Shown: positions 1 through 6,847, counted from the stretch's first letter. The stretch is DNA of 8,223 bases from Pseudomonas sp. (GCA_029239415.1 JAQZAY010000156.1:1-8223); one strand, 5' to 3'. Notes: generated by a model from the letters alone, not told the origin. Numbers and translations: made by a program.

Positions 1-28
1 CGTTCCAACTACGCTGGAAGTGGGGCGC

Positions 29-85
29 ATTATAAGGGGATTCGAGAGTGCGTCAAGGGTTTATTTCACAAATGTTTCAAATACT
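29..85 (-). promoter_or_regulatory. Strong stable-RNA-type sigma-70 promoter pointing out of the window
   Basis: Read on the minus strand, the -35 box is TTGACG (51-56), the spacer is 16 bp and the -10 box is a perfect TATAAT (29-34). A GCGCCCC stretch follows the -10 box, resembling the GC-rich discriminator of stringently controlled rRNA and tRNA promoters. The DNA just upstream of the -35 box (about 60-85) is A/T-rich, like an UP element. The predicted start is near base 21-22, so the transcript leaves the window at base 1. A small TTCCA/TGGAA inverted repeat (3-7 and 15-19) falls in its leader. The boxes are directly visible; the idea that a tRNA, rRNA or other growth-rate-controlled gene lies beyond the left edge is inference. 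Confidence 0.7.
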
Positions 86-1306
86 TCAGACAACCCCTGT
101 TTCCCGTAATTGCCGCAGCCTATCGGTATCAATTCCCAGGACCTCGCCCAGTACCACGTCGGTGTGCTCACCTAATAGAGGAGGCGCATGGCGGTACTGC
201 ACTGGTGTTTCCGAGAGCCGGATAGGGCTGGCCACTTGCGGCACCTCCCCGGCCAATGGATGAGCGAGGCTGACTGCCAACTCCCTTGCCAGGACCTGTG
301 GGTCCTGGAACATCTGAGCCAGATCATTGATAGGTCCACAAGGCACGCCGGCCGCTTCCAGCTGGCTCACCCATTCGGCGGTCGTCTTGAACACTGTAGC
401 CTGGCGGATCAGCACAACCAACTCTGCACGATGAGCCACTCGCTGCTTATTAGTAGCAAAGCGCGGGTCGTCCGCCCACTGCGGTTGTCCGGCGACCTCT
501 GCAAACCTGCGGAACTGCCCATCGTTGCCCACCGTGAGAATGAAGTTGCCATCTGCGGTGGGAAAGTCCTGGTACGGCACGATGTTGGGATGGGCGTTGC
601 CCAGTCGCCGAGGTGGCGCTCCCGTGGTCAGGTAGTTCATGGCCTGGTTGGCCAGGCACGCTACCTGCACATCCAGCAGGGCCATATCTATATGCTGCCC
701 GATCCCTTGCTGGTCGCGGTGAGCAAGTGCGGCAAGAATCGCAACAGTCGAATACAAGCCGGTGAGGATATCGGTCAGCGCGACGCCCACCTTCATCGGG
801 CCTGCCCCATCTTCCCCTTCTGGCCGACCGGTCAGACTCATCAGACCGCCCAACCCCTGGATCATGAAGTCGTAGCCGGCACGCTTGGCGTATGGTCCGG
901 TCTGTCCGAAGCCGGTGATCGAACAATAGACAAGCTTCGGATTGACTGCCTTGAGGCTGCTGTAGTCCAGCCCGTACGCTGCCAACCCGCCCACCTTGAA
1001 GTTCTCGATGACGATATCGGACTTGGCCGCCAGTTCGCGGACCAGGCGCTGCCCTTCGGGCTGGGTGAAATCGATGGTCACCGAGCGCTTGTTACGATTG
1101 GCGCATAAATAGTAGGCAGACTCACTGGTGTTCTCACCCAAGGCATCCTTGAGGAACGGCGGCCCCCACGCGCGCGTGTCGTCCCCGCTACCCGGGCGCT
1201 CGACCTTGATGACGTCAGCCCCGAGGTCGGCAAGGATCTGACCAGCCCAAGGGCCCGCCAGCACGCGCGAAAGGTCCAGCACCCGCAGGTGTGATAACGC
1301 ACCCAT
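86..1306 (-). CDS. gcdG: Glutarate CoA-transferase, class III CaiB/BaiF family (GcdG)
   Basis: This 406-residue cytoplasmic enzyme belongs to the class III (formyl-CoA transferase) family. It is expected to transfer CoA to glutarate, probably from succinyl-CoA, giving the glutaryl-CoA that GcdH consumes. The N-terminus (LRVLDLSRVLAGPWAGQ, then LGADVIKVERP at about 28-38) is the typical family opening. The segment around GQHIDMALLD carries the expected catalytic aspartate at about residue 212, in the position of Asp169 of formyl-CoA transferase. The length is normal and the frame is intact. The start is ATG at 1306, with GAGGGG about 7 bases upstream. It lies 14 bp after the gcdH stop with no terminator between, so the two form an operon. 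The family is certain; the glutarate substrate comes from pairing with gcdH and from the known P. putida genes. No terminator is visible after the stop. Confidence 0.93.
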   Translation of the reverse strand: MGALSHLRVLDLSRVLAGPWAGQILADLGADVIKVERPGSGDDTRAWGPPFLKDALGENTSESAYYLCANRNKRSVTIDFTQPEGQRLVRELAAKSDIVIENFKVGGLAAYGLDYSSLKAVNPKLVYCSITGFGQTGPYAKRAGYDFMIQGLGGLMSLTGRPEGEDGAGPMKVGVALTDILTGLYSTVAILAALAHRDQQGIGQHIDMALLDVQVACLANQAMNYLTTGAPPRRLGNAHPNIVPYQDFPTADGNFILTVGNDGQFRRFAEVAGQPQWADDPRFATNKQRVAHRAELVVLIRQATVFKTTAEWVSQLEAAGVPCGPINDLAQMFQDPQVLARELAVSLAHPLAGEVPQVASPIRLSETPVQYRHAPPLLGEHTDVVLGEVLGIDTDRLRQLRETGVV

Positions 1307-1320
1307 GATCGGCCCCTCTA

Positions 1321-2502
1321 TTAATAGAACGCCTGGATACCGGTCTGCGCACGACCGAGGATCAGCGCATGGACGTCGTGGGTGCCTTCATAGGTGTTGA
1401 CCACTTCCAGGTTGACCAGGTGACGGGCCACGCCGAACTCATCGGAAATGCCATTGCCACCGAGCATGTCGCGGGCCAGGCGCGCGATATCCAGAGCCTT
1501 GCCGCAGGAATTGCGCTTCATGAGCGAGGTGATCTCCACCGCCGCCGTACCCTCGTCCTTCATGCGGCCCAGCCGCAGACAGCCTTGCAAGCCCAGGGTG
1601 ATTTCCGTCTGCATGTCGGCCAGCTTCTTCTGGACCAACTGGTTGGCGGCCAGCGGGCGGCCGAATTGCTGACGGTCAAGCGTGTACTGGCGCGCGGTGT
1701 GCCAGCAAGCCTCGGCTGCGCCAAGAGCGCCCCAGGAGATGCCATAGCGTGCCGAGTTCAGGCAGGTGAACGGGCCCTTGAGGCCGCGTATGTCCGGGAA
1801 GGCGTTTTCCTCGGGCACGAACACGTTGTCCATGACGATTTCACCGGTGATGGACGCACGCAGGCCGACCTTGCCATGAATGGCCGGCGCGCTCAGGCCC
1901 TGCCAGCCCTTTTCGAGGACAAAGCCGCGGATATCGCCCGCATCGTCCTTGGCCCAGACCACGAACACATCGGCGATCGGGCTGTTGGTGATCCACATCT
2001 TGCTGCCACTGAGGCGATAGCCGCCCTCGACTTTCCTCGCACGGGTGATCATCGCACCCGGATCGGAGCCATGGTTGGGCTCGGTAAGGCCGAAGCAGCC
2101 AATCCATTCGCCGCTGGCGAGCCTGGGCAGGTACTTCTGCTTCTGCGCCTCACTGCCGAACTCGTGGATCGGCACCATCACCAGGGAAGACTGCACGCTC
2201 ATCATCGACCGATAGCCCGAGTCGATACGCTCAACCTCACGGGCAATCAGTCCGTAGCACACGTAGTTGAGGCCGCTGCCGCCGTACTGCTCGGGAATGG
2301 TCGCACCCAGCAAGCCGACTTCACCCATCTCGCGGAAGATCGCCGGATCGGTCCGCTCATGCCTAAAGGCTTCGAGCACTCTAGGGGCCAGCTTGTCCTG
2401 GGCAAAGTGATACGCGCTTTCACGCACCATGCGCTCCTCGTCGCTGAGCTGCTGATCGAGCAGTAGCGGGTCGATCCAGTTGAAGCTTGCCTTGCCTGCC
2501 AT
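1321..2502 (-). CDS. gcdH: Glutaryl-CoA dehydrogenase (GcdH)
   Basis: This FAD enzyme of the acyl-CoA dehydrogenase family oxidises and decarboxylates glutaryl-CoA to crotonyl-CoA and CO2, passing electrons to electron-transfer flavoprotein. It acts in lysine and glutarate breakdown. Its 393 residues show the GCDH signatures: [14 protein letters not shown] (about 97-110), whose arginine (about 98) corresponds to the residue that contacts the substrate carboxylate; the flavin and substrate segment [16 protein letters not shown] (136-151); KMWITNSP (168-175); and [17 protein letters not shown] near the C-terminus, with the catalytic base Glu at about 372. The start at ATG 2502 is chosen because GAGGA sits about 8 bases upstream and because the family begins [13 protein letters not shown] 24 bases further upstream (2526) is in frame but less likely. 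It is the first gene of the gcdHG operon, divergent from gcdR. Confidence 0.97.
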   Translation of the reverse strand: MAGKASFNWIDPLLLDQQLSDEERMVRESAYHFAQDKLAPRVLEAFRHERTDPAIFREMGEVGLLGATIPEQYGGSGLNYVCYGLIAREVERIDSGYRSMMSVQSSLVMVPIHEFGSEAQKQKYLPRLASGEWIGCFGLTEPNHGSDPGAMITRARKVEGGYRLSGSKMWITNSPIADVFVVWAKDDAGDIRGFVLEKGWQGLSAPAIHGKVGLRASITGEIVMDNVFVPEENAFPDIRGLKGPFTCLNSARYGISWGALGAAEACWHTARQYTLDRQQFGRPLAANQLVQKKLADMQTEITLGLQGCLRLGRMKDEGTAAVEITSLMKRNSCGKALDIARLARDMLGGNGISDEFGVARHLVNLEVVNTYEGTHDVHALILGRAQTGIQAFY

Positions 2503-2521
2503 GAGCGGATTCCTCGAAATG

Positions 2522-2540
2522 GGCACAGAGTTCCTGTGCC
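2522..2540. promoter_or_regulatory. Perfect inverted repeat at the predicted gcdH transcription start
   Basis: GGCACAG (2522-2528) and CTGTGCC (2534-2540) form perfect 7-bp arms around a 5-bp spacer. The repeat lies immediately downstream of the predicted gcdH -10 box and 20 bp before the gcdH ATG. It could be an operator at the transcription start or a small hairpin at the 5' end of the mRNA. A repeat of this size can arise by chance in 160 bp, so its function is inferred. Confidence 0.4.
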
Positions 2541-2543
2541 TTG

Positions 2544-2572
2544 ATCCTAGGCGCGAAGCGTGAAGGCGACAA
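2544..2572 (-). promoter_or_regulatory. Predicted gcdHG promoter
   Basis: On the minus strand TTGTCG (2567-2572) and TAGGAT (2544-2549) are separated by exactly 17 bp, and each matches the sigma-70 consensus at four of six positions. A start near base 2537 would give a 5' leader of about 35 bases before the gcdH ATG. Imperfect boxes are usual for a promoter that needs a LysR-type activator. Confidence 0.5.
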
Positions 2573-2574
2573 AC

Positions 2575-2602
2575 GAGGATTGCGCATGACCCTGTGAGGA
2601 TT
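2575..2602. promoter_or_regulatory. Two-copy direct repeat upstream of the gcdH -35 box
   Basis: GAGGATT occurs at 2575-2581 and again at 2596-2602. The copies start 21 bp apart, about two helical turns, so both face the same side of the DNA. Relative to the predicted gcdH start (about 2537), they are centred near -41 and -62, where a LysR-type activator normally contacts DNA. A 7-bp repeat could be chance in a region this size, so binding by GcdR is inference. Confidence 0.3.
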
Positions 2603-2606
2603 CAAC

Positions 2607-2630
2607 ACTCCGTGCTACCAATTCACGAGT
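2607..2630. promoter_or_regulatory. Candidate GcdR (LysR-type) binding site
   Basis: ACTCCGTG (2607-2614) and CACGAGT (2624-2630) make a nearly perfect inverted repeat with one unpaired C (2611) around a 9-bp spacer. It contains T2613-N11-A2625, the core pattern of LysR-type operators. It is centred about 80 bp upstream of the predicted gcdH start and about 45 bp upstream of the gcdR ATG, so one site could serve activation of gcdH and autoregulation of gcdR. The symmetry is visible; the identity of the bound protein is inferred from position. Confidence 0.45.
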
Positions 2631-2662
2631 CATTACAACCTGAACAAGTGAGGTACAGGTAC

Positions 2663-3580
2663 ATGCGCCGTAAAATACCCAATACCACCGCCTTGATCTG
2701 CTTCGAGGCCGCAGCGCGCCACGAGAGCTTTACCAAGGCCGCCCACGAGCTGGCCCTGACCCAGGGGGCAGTGTGCCGCCAGATCGGCGGACTGGAGGCC
2801 TTCCTTAATGTGGAGTTGTTCCGCCGCTCGCATCGCGGGGTGAAGCTGACCGAGGCCGGGCTCTCGTACAGCCGCCAGGTTGCCGCTCAGCTGGATGCAG
2901 TGGAGCGCGACACGCTCTCGGTCATGCGCCAGCAAGGCGCCAATGTGATCGAGCTGGCGGTAGTACCGACCTTTGGCACCCAATGGCTGCTGCCACGCCT
3001 GAAAGACTTCCAGCAGCTGCACCCGGAAGTCACAGTCAACCTGACCAATCGCACACGGCCTTTCCTGTTTGCCGACACAAGCTTCGACGCCGCCATCTAT
3101 TTCGGCGATGGCGACTGGTCGGGCACCCAGTCCCACCGTCTCATGGGCGAGAACCCGATGCCCGTGTGCAGCCCGGCATTGCTCGAGGGGCAAGCCACCC
3201 TCGCCGCCGAGCAGATTGCCCGCTTGCCGTTGCTGCAACAGACCACTCGACCCTACGCATGGCGGCAGTGGTTCGACAGCCAAGGCATGACGGTCGACCG
3301 GGACATGACAGGCCCGCGCTATGAACTATTCTCGATGCTGGGCCAGGCCGCCATGCACGAAATGGGCATCGCGCTGATCCCGCCGTTCTTGATCCAGCGG
3401 GAGCTGGAGGAGGGCAGACTGGTGATCGCCAATACGCAGGCACTTTCCAGCCCAAAGGCTTATTACCTGATGGTTCCCGAGCGCAAGGTCGAGTCCGCTT
3501 CGCTGCGTGCTTTTCGAGACTGGCTGGTCCAGCAGGCCCAACGCTATGCCTCGACCCACCGCGGGCTCATGCCGGCATGA
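2663..3580 (+). CDS. gcdR: LysR-type regulator of glutarate catabolism (GcdR)
   Basis: This 305-residue transcription factor has the standard LysR layout. An N-terminal winged helix-turn-helix (about residues 5-65, with SFTKAAHELALTQGAVCRQI as the helix-turn-helix) is followed by a linker helix (about 66-90) and a substrate-binding domain from about 95 to 295, of the GcvA/GcdR-like type. It is transcribed away from gcdHG, the classic arrangement for a LysR activator of its divergent neighbour; the expected inducer is glutarate. The start is ATG 2663, with GAGG at 2650-2653 and the family opening MRRKIPNTTAL. A longer reading from GTG 2594 would run through the candidate operator and adds residues unlike the family. 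A probable terminator follows 78 bp after the stop. The family is certain; the effector is inferred from the neighbours and known homologues. Confidence 0.93.
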   Translation: MRRKIPNTTALICFEAAARHESFTKAAHELALTQGAVCRQIGGLEAFLNVELFRRSHRGVKLTEAGLSYSRQVAAQLDAVERDTLSVMRQQGANVIELAVVPTFGTQWLLPRLKDFQQLHPEVTVNLTNRTRPFLFADTSFDAAIYFGDGDWSGTQSHRLMGENPMPVCSPALLEGQATLAAEQIARLPLLQQTTRPYAWRQWFDSQGMTVDRDMTGPRYELFSMLGQAAMHEMGIALIPPFLIQRELEEGRLVIANTQALSSPKAYYLMVPERKVESASLRAFRDWLVQQAQRYASTHRGLMPA

Positions 3581-3654
3581 TCGTCTAGTCAATTATATTA
3601 AACGCCTAAAGATAAGCTTTTGAAAGCAAAGTGAATTTTACTCAAGTTACTAAT

Positions 3655-3678
3655 AAAGCCCCGTAAATGCGGGGGTTT
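3655..3678 (+). terminator. Probable intrinsic terminator of gcdR
   Basis: CCCCG (3659-3663) pairs with CGGGG (3670-3674) around a 6-base loop, flanked by AAA on the left and TTT on the right. It begins 78 bases after the gcdR stop, in an A/T-rich stretch. The T-run after the stem is short on the plus strand; the minus-strand reading (CTTTATTAG after the stem) is slightly better, so it may act in both directions. Confidence 0.5.
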
Positions 3679-3703
3679 GAGCTGATTGCGACCTCAGTGA
3701 ACG

Positions 3704-3722
3704 CGTGGGCGAACTCGCCACG
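3704..3722 (+). other. Hairpin upstream of pntAA
   Basis: CGTGG (3704-3708) and CCACG (3718-3722) enclose a bulged G and an inner CG/CG pair, leaving a 4-base AACT loop. No T-run follows, so it does not look like a terminator. It lies about 120 bp before the pntAA start and could be an operator or a leader structure. No convincing promoter stands out in the rest of this gap; the best is TCGGCA (3788-3793), 17 bp, TACAAG (3811-3816), each four of six matches and weak. Confidence 0.25.
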
Positions 3723-3829
3723 ATGCCTGTGCATATTTCTCCTAAGCTGCCATTAGCCTGTGCCGATCGACCGTCCCGGACGCACCATCGGCAGTGCGCT
3801 GCTCTACCCATACAAGCACAAGGTCACCC

Positions 3830-3834
3830 AGGAG
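3830..3834 (+). promoter_or_regulatory. Ribosome binding site fixing the GTG start of pntAA
   Basis: AGGAG lies 7 bases before GTG 3842. An in-frame TAG at 3836-3838 sits just two codons upstream of that GTG, so translation cannot begin earlier. Together these decide the start. Confidence 0.8.
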
Positions 3835-3841
3835 ATAGGTC

Positions 3842-4963
3842 GTGCACATTGGTGTTCCTCTAGAAACGCTCGCAGGTGAGGCACGGGTCGCTGCCACCCC
3901 GGAAACCATCAGGAAGCTGGTCGCCCAGGGCCACCAGGTCACCGTCCAGCGAGGCGCTGGGGCAGGGGCCAGCATCCTGGATGCTGCCTATGAAGCCGCC
4001 GGCGCCTCGATCGGCAGCTCCGCCGATGCGTTCGCAGCCCAGCTGGTGCTCAAGGTCGTCGCACCGCAGGACAACGAGCTTGCCCTGTTCAACCACGGCG
4101 CCGTCGTGGTGGGCATGCTCAACCCGTTCAACAGCGAACTGATCGCCAAGATGGCGCAGCGGGGGATCACGGCCTTCGCCCTGGAAGCCGCACCGCGTAC
4201 CTCTAGGGCCCAGAGCCTGGACGTGCTGTCGTCCCAGGCCAACATCGCCGGTTACAAGGCCGTGCTGCTGGCCGCCCACCACTATCCGCGCTTCATGCCA
4301 ATGCTCATGACCGCTGCCGGTACCGTCAAAGCCGCCCGCGTGCTCATCCTTGGCGCAGGTGTCGCCGGTCTTCAGGCCATCGCCACGGCCAAGCGCCTGG
4401 GCGCGGTGATCGAGGCGTCCGATGTGCGCCCGGCGGTGAAGGAGCAGATCGAGTCGCTTGGCGCCAAATTCATCGATGTGCCCTACGAGACCGACGAGGA
4501 GCGAGAATGCGCCGAAGGCGTGGGCGGCTATGCACGGCCAATGCCGCCCAGCTGGATGCAGCGCCAGGCCCAGGCGGTGCACGAACGCGCCAGGCAGGCC
4601 GATATCGTCATCACCACCGCGCTGATCCCAGGCCGCAAGGCGCCCACGCTGCTCAGCGCCGAAACCGTGGCGCAGATGAAGCCGGGCTCGGTGGTCGTCG
4701 ACCTGGCCGCGTCCCAGGGCGGCAACTGCCCGCTGACCGTGGCCGACCAGGTGGTGGTGGTGCAGGGCGTGACCATCGTCGGCCCGACCAACCTGCCGGC
4801 CCAGCTCGCAGCCGACGCCTCGGCGCTGTATGCGCGCAACCTGCTGGATTTCCTCAAGCTGATCTGCACGCCGCAGGCCGAGCTGTCGATCAACCTCGAA
4901 GACGACATCGTCGCCGCGTGCCTGATGTGCCGCGACGGCCAGGTCATCCGCAAGAACGGGTAA
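3842..4963 (+). CDS. pntAA: NAD(P) transhydrogenase subunit alpha part 1 (NAD(H)-binding domain I)
   Basis: This is the soluble NAD(H)-binding subunit (domain I) of the proton-translocating transhydrogenase, which uses the proton gradient to drive hydride transfer from NADH to NADP+. It docks on the cytoplasmic face of the membrane subunits. The 373 residues begin with the family opening MHIGVPLET. They carry the loop [15 protein letters not shown], whose Arg119, Gln124, Asp127 and Ser130 correspond to the catalytic loop of the Rhodospirillum rubrum enzyme. The NAD-binding glycine motif GAGVAGL is at 171-177, and the mobile loop GGYARPM (228-234) holds Tyr230. There are no membrane helices, as expected for the split three-subunit form; in E. 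coli this domain is fused to the part encoded here by pntAB. The start is GTG. pntAB follows after 11 bp. Confidence 0.96.
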   Translation: MHIGVPLETLAGEARVAATPETIRKLVAQGHQVTVQRGAGAGASILDAAYEAAGASIGSSADAFAAQLVLKVVAPQDNELALFNHGAVVVGMLNPFNSELIAKMAQRGITAFALEAAPRTSRAQSLDVLSSQANIAGYKAVLLAAHHYPRFMPMLMTAAGTVKAARVLILGAGVAGLQAIATAKRLGAVIEASDVRPAVKEQIESLGAKFIDVPYETDEERECAEGVGGYARPMPPSWMQRQAQAVHERARQADIVITTALIPGRKAPTLLSAETVAQMKPGSVVVDLAASQGGNCPLTVADQVVVVQGVTIVGPTNLPAQLAADASALYARNLLDFLKLICTPQAELSINLEDDIVAACLMCRDGQVIRKNG

Positions 4964-4974
4964 GGAGCAACACA

Positions 4975-5292
4975 ATGCAAGACATGCTGATCTCGGACGG
5001 CCTCTACAACCTGATCATCTTCGTGCTGGCCATCTACGTGGGCTACCACGTGGTGTGGAACGTCACGCCGGCCCTGCATACCCCGCTCATGGCGGTCACC
5101 AACGCCATCTCGGCCATTGTCATCGTCGGCGCCATGCTGGCGGCGGCGCTCACCGTGACCACGGCCGGCAAGGTCATGGGTACGCTGGCCGTGGCCCTGG
5201 CGGCGGTCAACGTATTCGGTGGCTTCCTCGTCACTCGGCGGATGCTGGAGATGTTCAGGAAAAAGGCCGCACGCACCGAGGGGCGCAAGTAA
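4975..5292 (+). CDS. pntAB: NAD(P) transhydrogenase subunit alpha part 2 (small membrane subunit)
   Basis: This small inner-membrane subunit of 105 residues supplies part of the proton channel (domain II) of the transhydrogenase. Three membrane helices are visible, at about residues 10-28, 37-59 and 67-88, followed by a short basic tail rich in Lys and Arg that should lie in the cytoplasm. The segment [19 protein letters not shown] (31-49) is highly conserved in this family. The start is ATG 4975, with GGAG at 4964-4967, 7 bases upstream and directly after the pntAA stop. Only one base separates its stop from the pntB start, so the two are probably translationally coupled. It is the split-off C-terminal part of what is PntA in E. 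coli. Confidence 0.95.
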   Translation: MQDMLISDGLYNLIIFVLAIYVGYHVVWNVTPALHTPLMAVTNAISAIVIVGAMLAAALTVTTAGKVMGTLAVALAAVNVFGGFLVTRRMLEMFRKKAARTEGRK

Positions 5293-5293
5293 G

Positions 5294-6730
5294 ATGAGCA
5301 TGAACCTGGTAACACTGCTCTACCTGGTCGCCTCGGTCTGCTTTATCCAGGCCCTCAAGGGCCTGTCGCACCCGAACACCTCGCGGCGCGGCAATGTCTT
5401 CGGCATGCTTGGCATGGCACTGGCGATCCTCACCACGGTGGGCCTGATCTACAAGCTGGGGGCCGAGCTAGCGAGCGATGGCATCGGCTACGTGATCCTC
5501 GGGCTGCTGATCGGCGGCACGGCCGGCTCGATCATGGCCAAGCGCGTGGAAATGACCAAGATGCCCGAGCTGGTAGCCTTCATGCACAGCATGATCGGCC
5601 TGGCCGCGGTGTTCATCGCCATTGCCGCCGTGCTCGAACCCCAGTCGCTGGGCATCGTTGCCAGCATCAGCGAGCCGATTCCCACGGGCAACCGATTGGA
5701 GCTGTTCCTGGGCGCGGCGATTGGCGCCATCACCTTCTCGGGCTCGGTGATCGCCTTTGGCAAGCTGTCGGGCAAGTACCGGTTCCGTCTGTTCCAGGGT
5801 GCGCCAGTGCAGTTCAACGGCCAGCACAAGCTGAACCTGATCCTGGGTCTCACCACGCTGGCCCTGGGGCTGCTGTTCACCTTCACCGGCCACTACAGCG
5901 CCTTTACCCTGATGCTGATCCTGGCCTTCGTGATGGGCGTGCTGATCATCATCCCGATCGGCGGCGCCGACATGCCAGTAGTGGTGTCGATGCTCAACAG
6001 CTACTCGGGCTGGGCGGCGGCGGGAATCGGCTTCTCGCTGAACAACTCGATGCTGATCATCGCAGGCTCGCTGGTCGGATCGAGCGGTGCGATCCTGTCG
6101 TACATCATGTGCAAGGCCATGAACCGCTCGTTCTTCAATGTCCTGCTCGGCGGCTTTGGTGGCGCCACGGCCGTGAGCGCCGCAAGCGGCAGCCAGGAGG
6201 CGCGCCCGGTCAAGTCCGGCTCGGCCGACGATGCCACCTTCCTGCTGAGCAACGCCGACACGGTGATCATCGTCCCGGGCTACGGCCTGGCAGTGGCACG
6301 CGCCCAGCACGCGCTCAAGGAGCTGACCGAGAAGCTGACCCACAACGGCGTCACCGTGAAGTACGCGATCCACCCGGTTGCCGGGCGCATGCCTGGGCAC
6401 ATGAACGTGCTACTGGCCGAAGCCGAAGTGCCCTATGAACAGGTGTTCGAGATGGACGACATCAATGCCGAGTTCGGCCAGGCGGACGTGGTGCTGGTGC
6501 TGGGGGCCAACGATGTGGTGAACCCGGCGGCGAAGAACGATCCCAGCTCTCCCATCGCGGGGATGCCGATCCTCGAGGCGTTCAAGGCCAAGACGATCAT
6601 CGTCAACAAGCGCTCGATGGCTAGTGGCTATGCGGGGCTGGATAACGAGCTGTTCTACCTGGACAAGACGATGATGGTCTTCGGCGATGCGAAGAAGGTG
6701 ATCGAGGACATGGTCAAAGCGGTGGAATAG
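5294..6730 (+). CDS. pntB: NAD(P) transhydrogenase subunit beta (PntB)
   Basis: This 478-residue subunit combines the rest of the membrane proton channel (domain II, about residues 1-270, some eight or nine helices) with the soluble NADP(H)-binding domain III (about 305-478). Key channel residues are in place: a histidine in AFMHSMIGLAAV (His98, the counterpart of E. coli beta-His91), and GGADMPVVVSMLNSYSGWAAA (224-243), with Asp226 as the counterpart of beta-Asp213. Domain III shows the NADP fingerprint GYGLAVARAQ (329-338), the GRMPGHMNVLLAEA loop (364-377), GANDVVNPAA (404-413) and KRSMASGYAG (439-448). Length and frame are normal. The start is ATG 5294, with GAGGGG at 5278-5283 inside the end of pntAB; a second ATG six bases later lies too far from that site. 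It is the last gene of the pnt operon. Confidence 0.97.
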   Translation: MSMNLVTLLYLVASVCFIQALKGLSHPNTSRRGNVFGMLGMALAILTTVGLIYKLGAELASDGIGYVILGLLIGGTAGSIMAKRVEMTKMPELVAFMHSMIGLAAVFIAIAAVLEPQSLGIVASISEPIPTGNRLELFLGAAIGAITFSGSVIAFGKLSGKYRFRLFQGAPVQFNGQHKLNLILGLTTLALGLLFTFTGHYSAFTLMLILAFVMGVLIIIPIGGADMPVVVSMLNSYSGWAAAGIGFSLNNSMLIIAGSLVGSSGAILSYIMCKAMNRSFFNVLLGGFGGATAVSAASGSQEARPVKSGSADDATFLLSNADTVIIVPGYGLAVARAQHALKELTEKLTHNGVTVKYAIHPVAGRMPGHMNVLLAEAEVPYEQVFEMDDINAEFGQADVVLVLGANDVVNPAAKNDPSSPIAGMPILEAFKAKTIIVNKRSMASGYAGLDNELFYLDKTMMVFGDAKKVIEDMVKAVE

Positions 6731-6736
6731 GGCGCC

Positions 6737-6782
6737 AATGCCTGGCCTGGCTCCAGGCAAGGCCGGCATTCGACCTTGGTCG
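6737..6782 (+). other. Two tandem hairpins after pntB
   Basis: AATGCC (6737-6742) and GGCCT (6744-6748) pair with AGGCC (6760-6764) and GGCATT (6765-6770). The result is an 11-bp stem with a single bulged T (6743) and an 11-base loop, which itself can form CCTG/CAGG pairs. A second small hairpin, CGACC-TT-GGTCG, follows directly (6771-6782). No T-run follows on either strand, so it is not a textbook intrinsic terminator. It could protect the 3' end of the pnt mRNA or attenuate read-through. Confidence 0.45.
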
Positions 6783-6804
6783 CGGGACGGGACGGGGCTA
6801 AAAC
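6776..6804 (+). promoter_or_regulatory. Weak candidate promoter for the downstream CoA-transferase
   Basis: TTGGTC (6776-6781) and TAAAAC (6799-6804) are separated by 17 bp, matching the sigma-70 consensus at three and four positions. A start near 6811 would give a leader of about 37 bases. The -35 box overlaps the right arm of the second hairpin after pntB. The call rests on spacing and position only. Confidence 0.3.
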
Positions 6805-6805
6805 A

Positions 6806-6822
6806 CTAGACTGCGTCTCTAG
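6806..6822. promoter_or_regulatory. CTAGA-N7-TCTAG inverted repeat before the CoA-transferase gene
   Basis: CTAGA (6806-6810) and TCTAG (6818-6822) are perfect 5-bp arms around 7 bp. An overlapping smaller repeat, AGAC-TGC-GTCT, shares part of the same bases. It sits at the predicted transcription start, 25 bp before the ATG, where a repressor could act. It is short enough to be chance, although CTAG is generally uncommon in bacterial DNA. Confidence 0.25.
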
Positions 6823-6847
6823 CTTCAGTAGCCCGAGATAACAATCC

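Noticed and set aside
48..263. A 71-codon plus-strand open frame overlapping the gcdG 3' end
   Set aside because: It has no domain or convincing ribosome binding site, and it overlaps both gcdG and the minus-strand promoter.
2503..2526. An upstream GTG start for gcdH adding eight residues
   Set aside because: The ATG at 2502 has a well-placed GAGGA and matches the family N-terminus. The longer start would put the coding region into the inverted repeat at the predicted transcription start.
2594..2662. An upstream GTG start for gcdR adding 23 residues
   Set aside because: The extra residues do not resemble LysR N-termini and overlap the candidate operator. ATG 2663 has its own ribosome binding site.
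4507..4974. A longer pntAB reading beginning inside pntAA
   Set aside because: The added part is an off-frame Arg/Gly-rich translation of pntAA. The membrane protein starts at ATG 4975 behind a strong ribosome binding site.
3860..4975. A 371-codon minus-strand open frame opposite pntAA, and similar long antisense frames opposite gcdH (1369-2466) and pntB (5468-6400)
   Set aside because: Long antisense open frames are expected opposite GC-rich genes. Their translations are rich in His, Arg, Gly and Asp, show no recognisable domain and oppose well-conserved proteins.
5219..5293. A longer pntB reading from within pntAB
   Set aside because: It would overlap pntAB by about 70 bases in another frame. 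ATG 5294, one base after the pntAB stop, with GAGGGG upstream, gives the normal family start.
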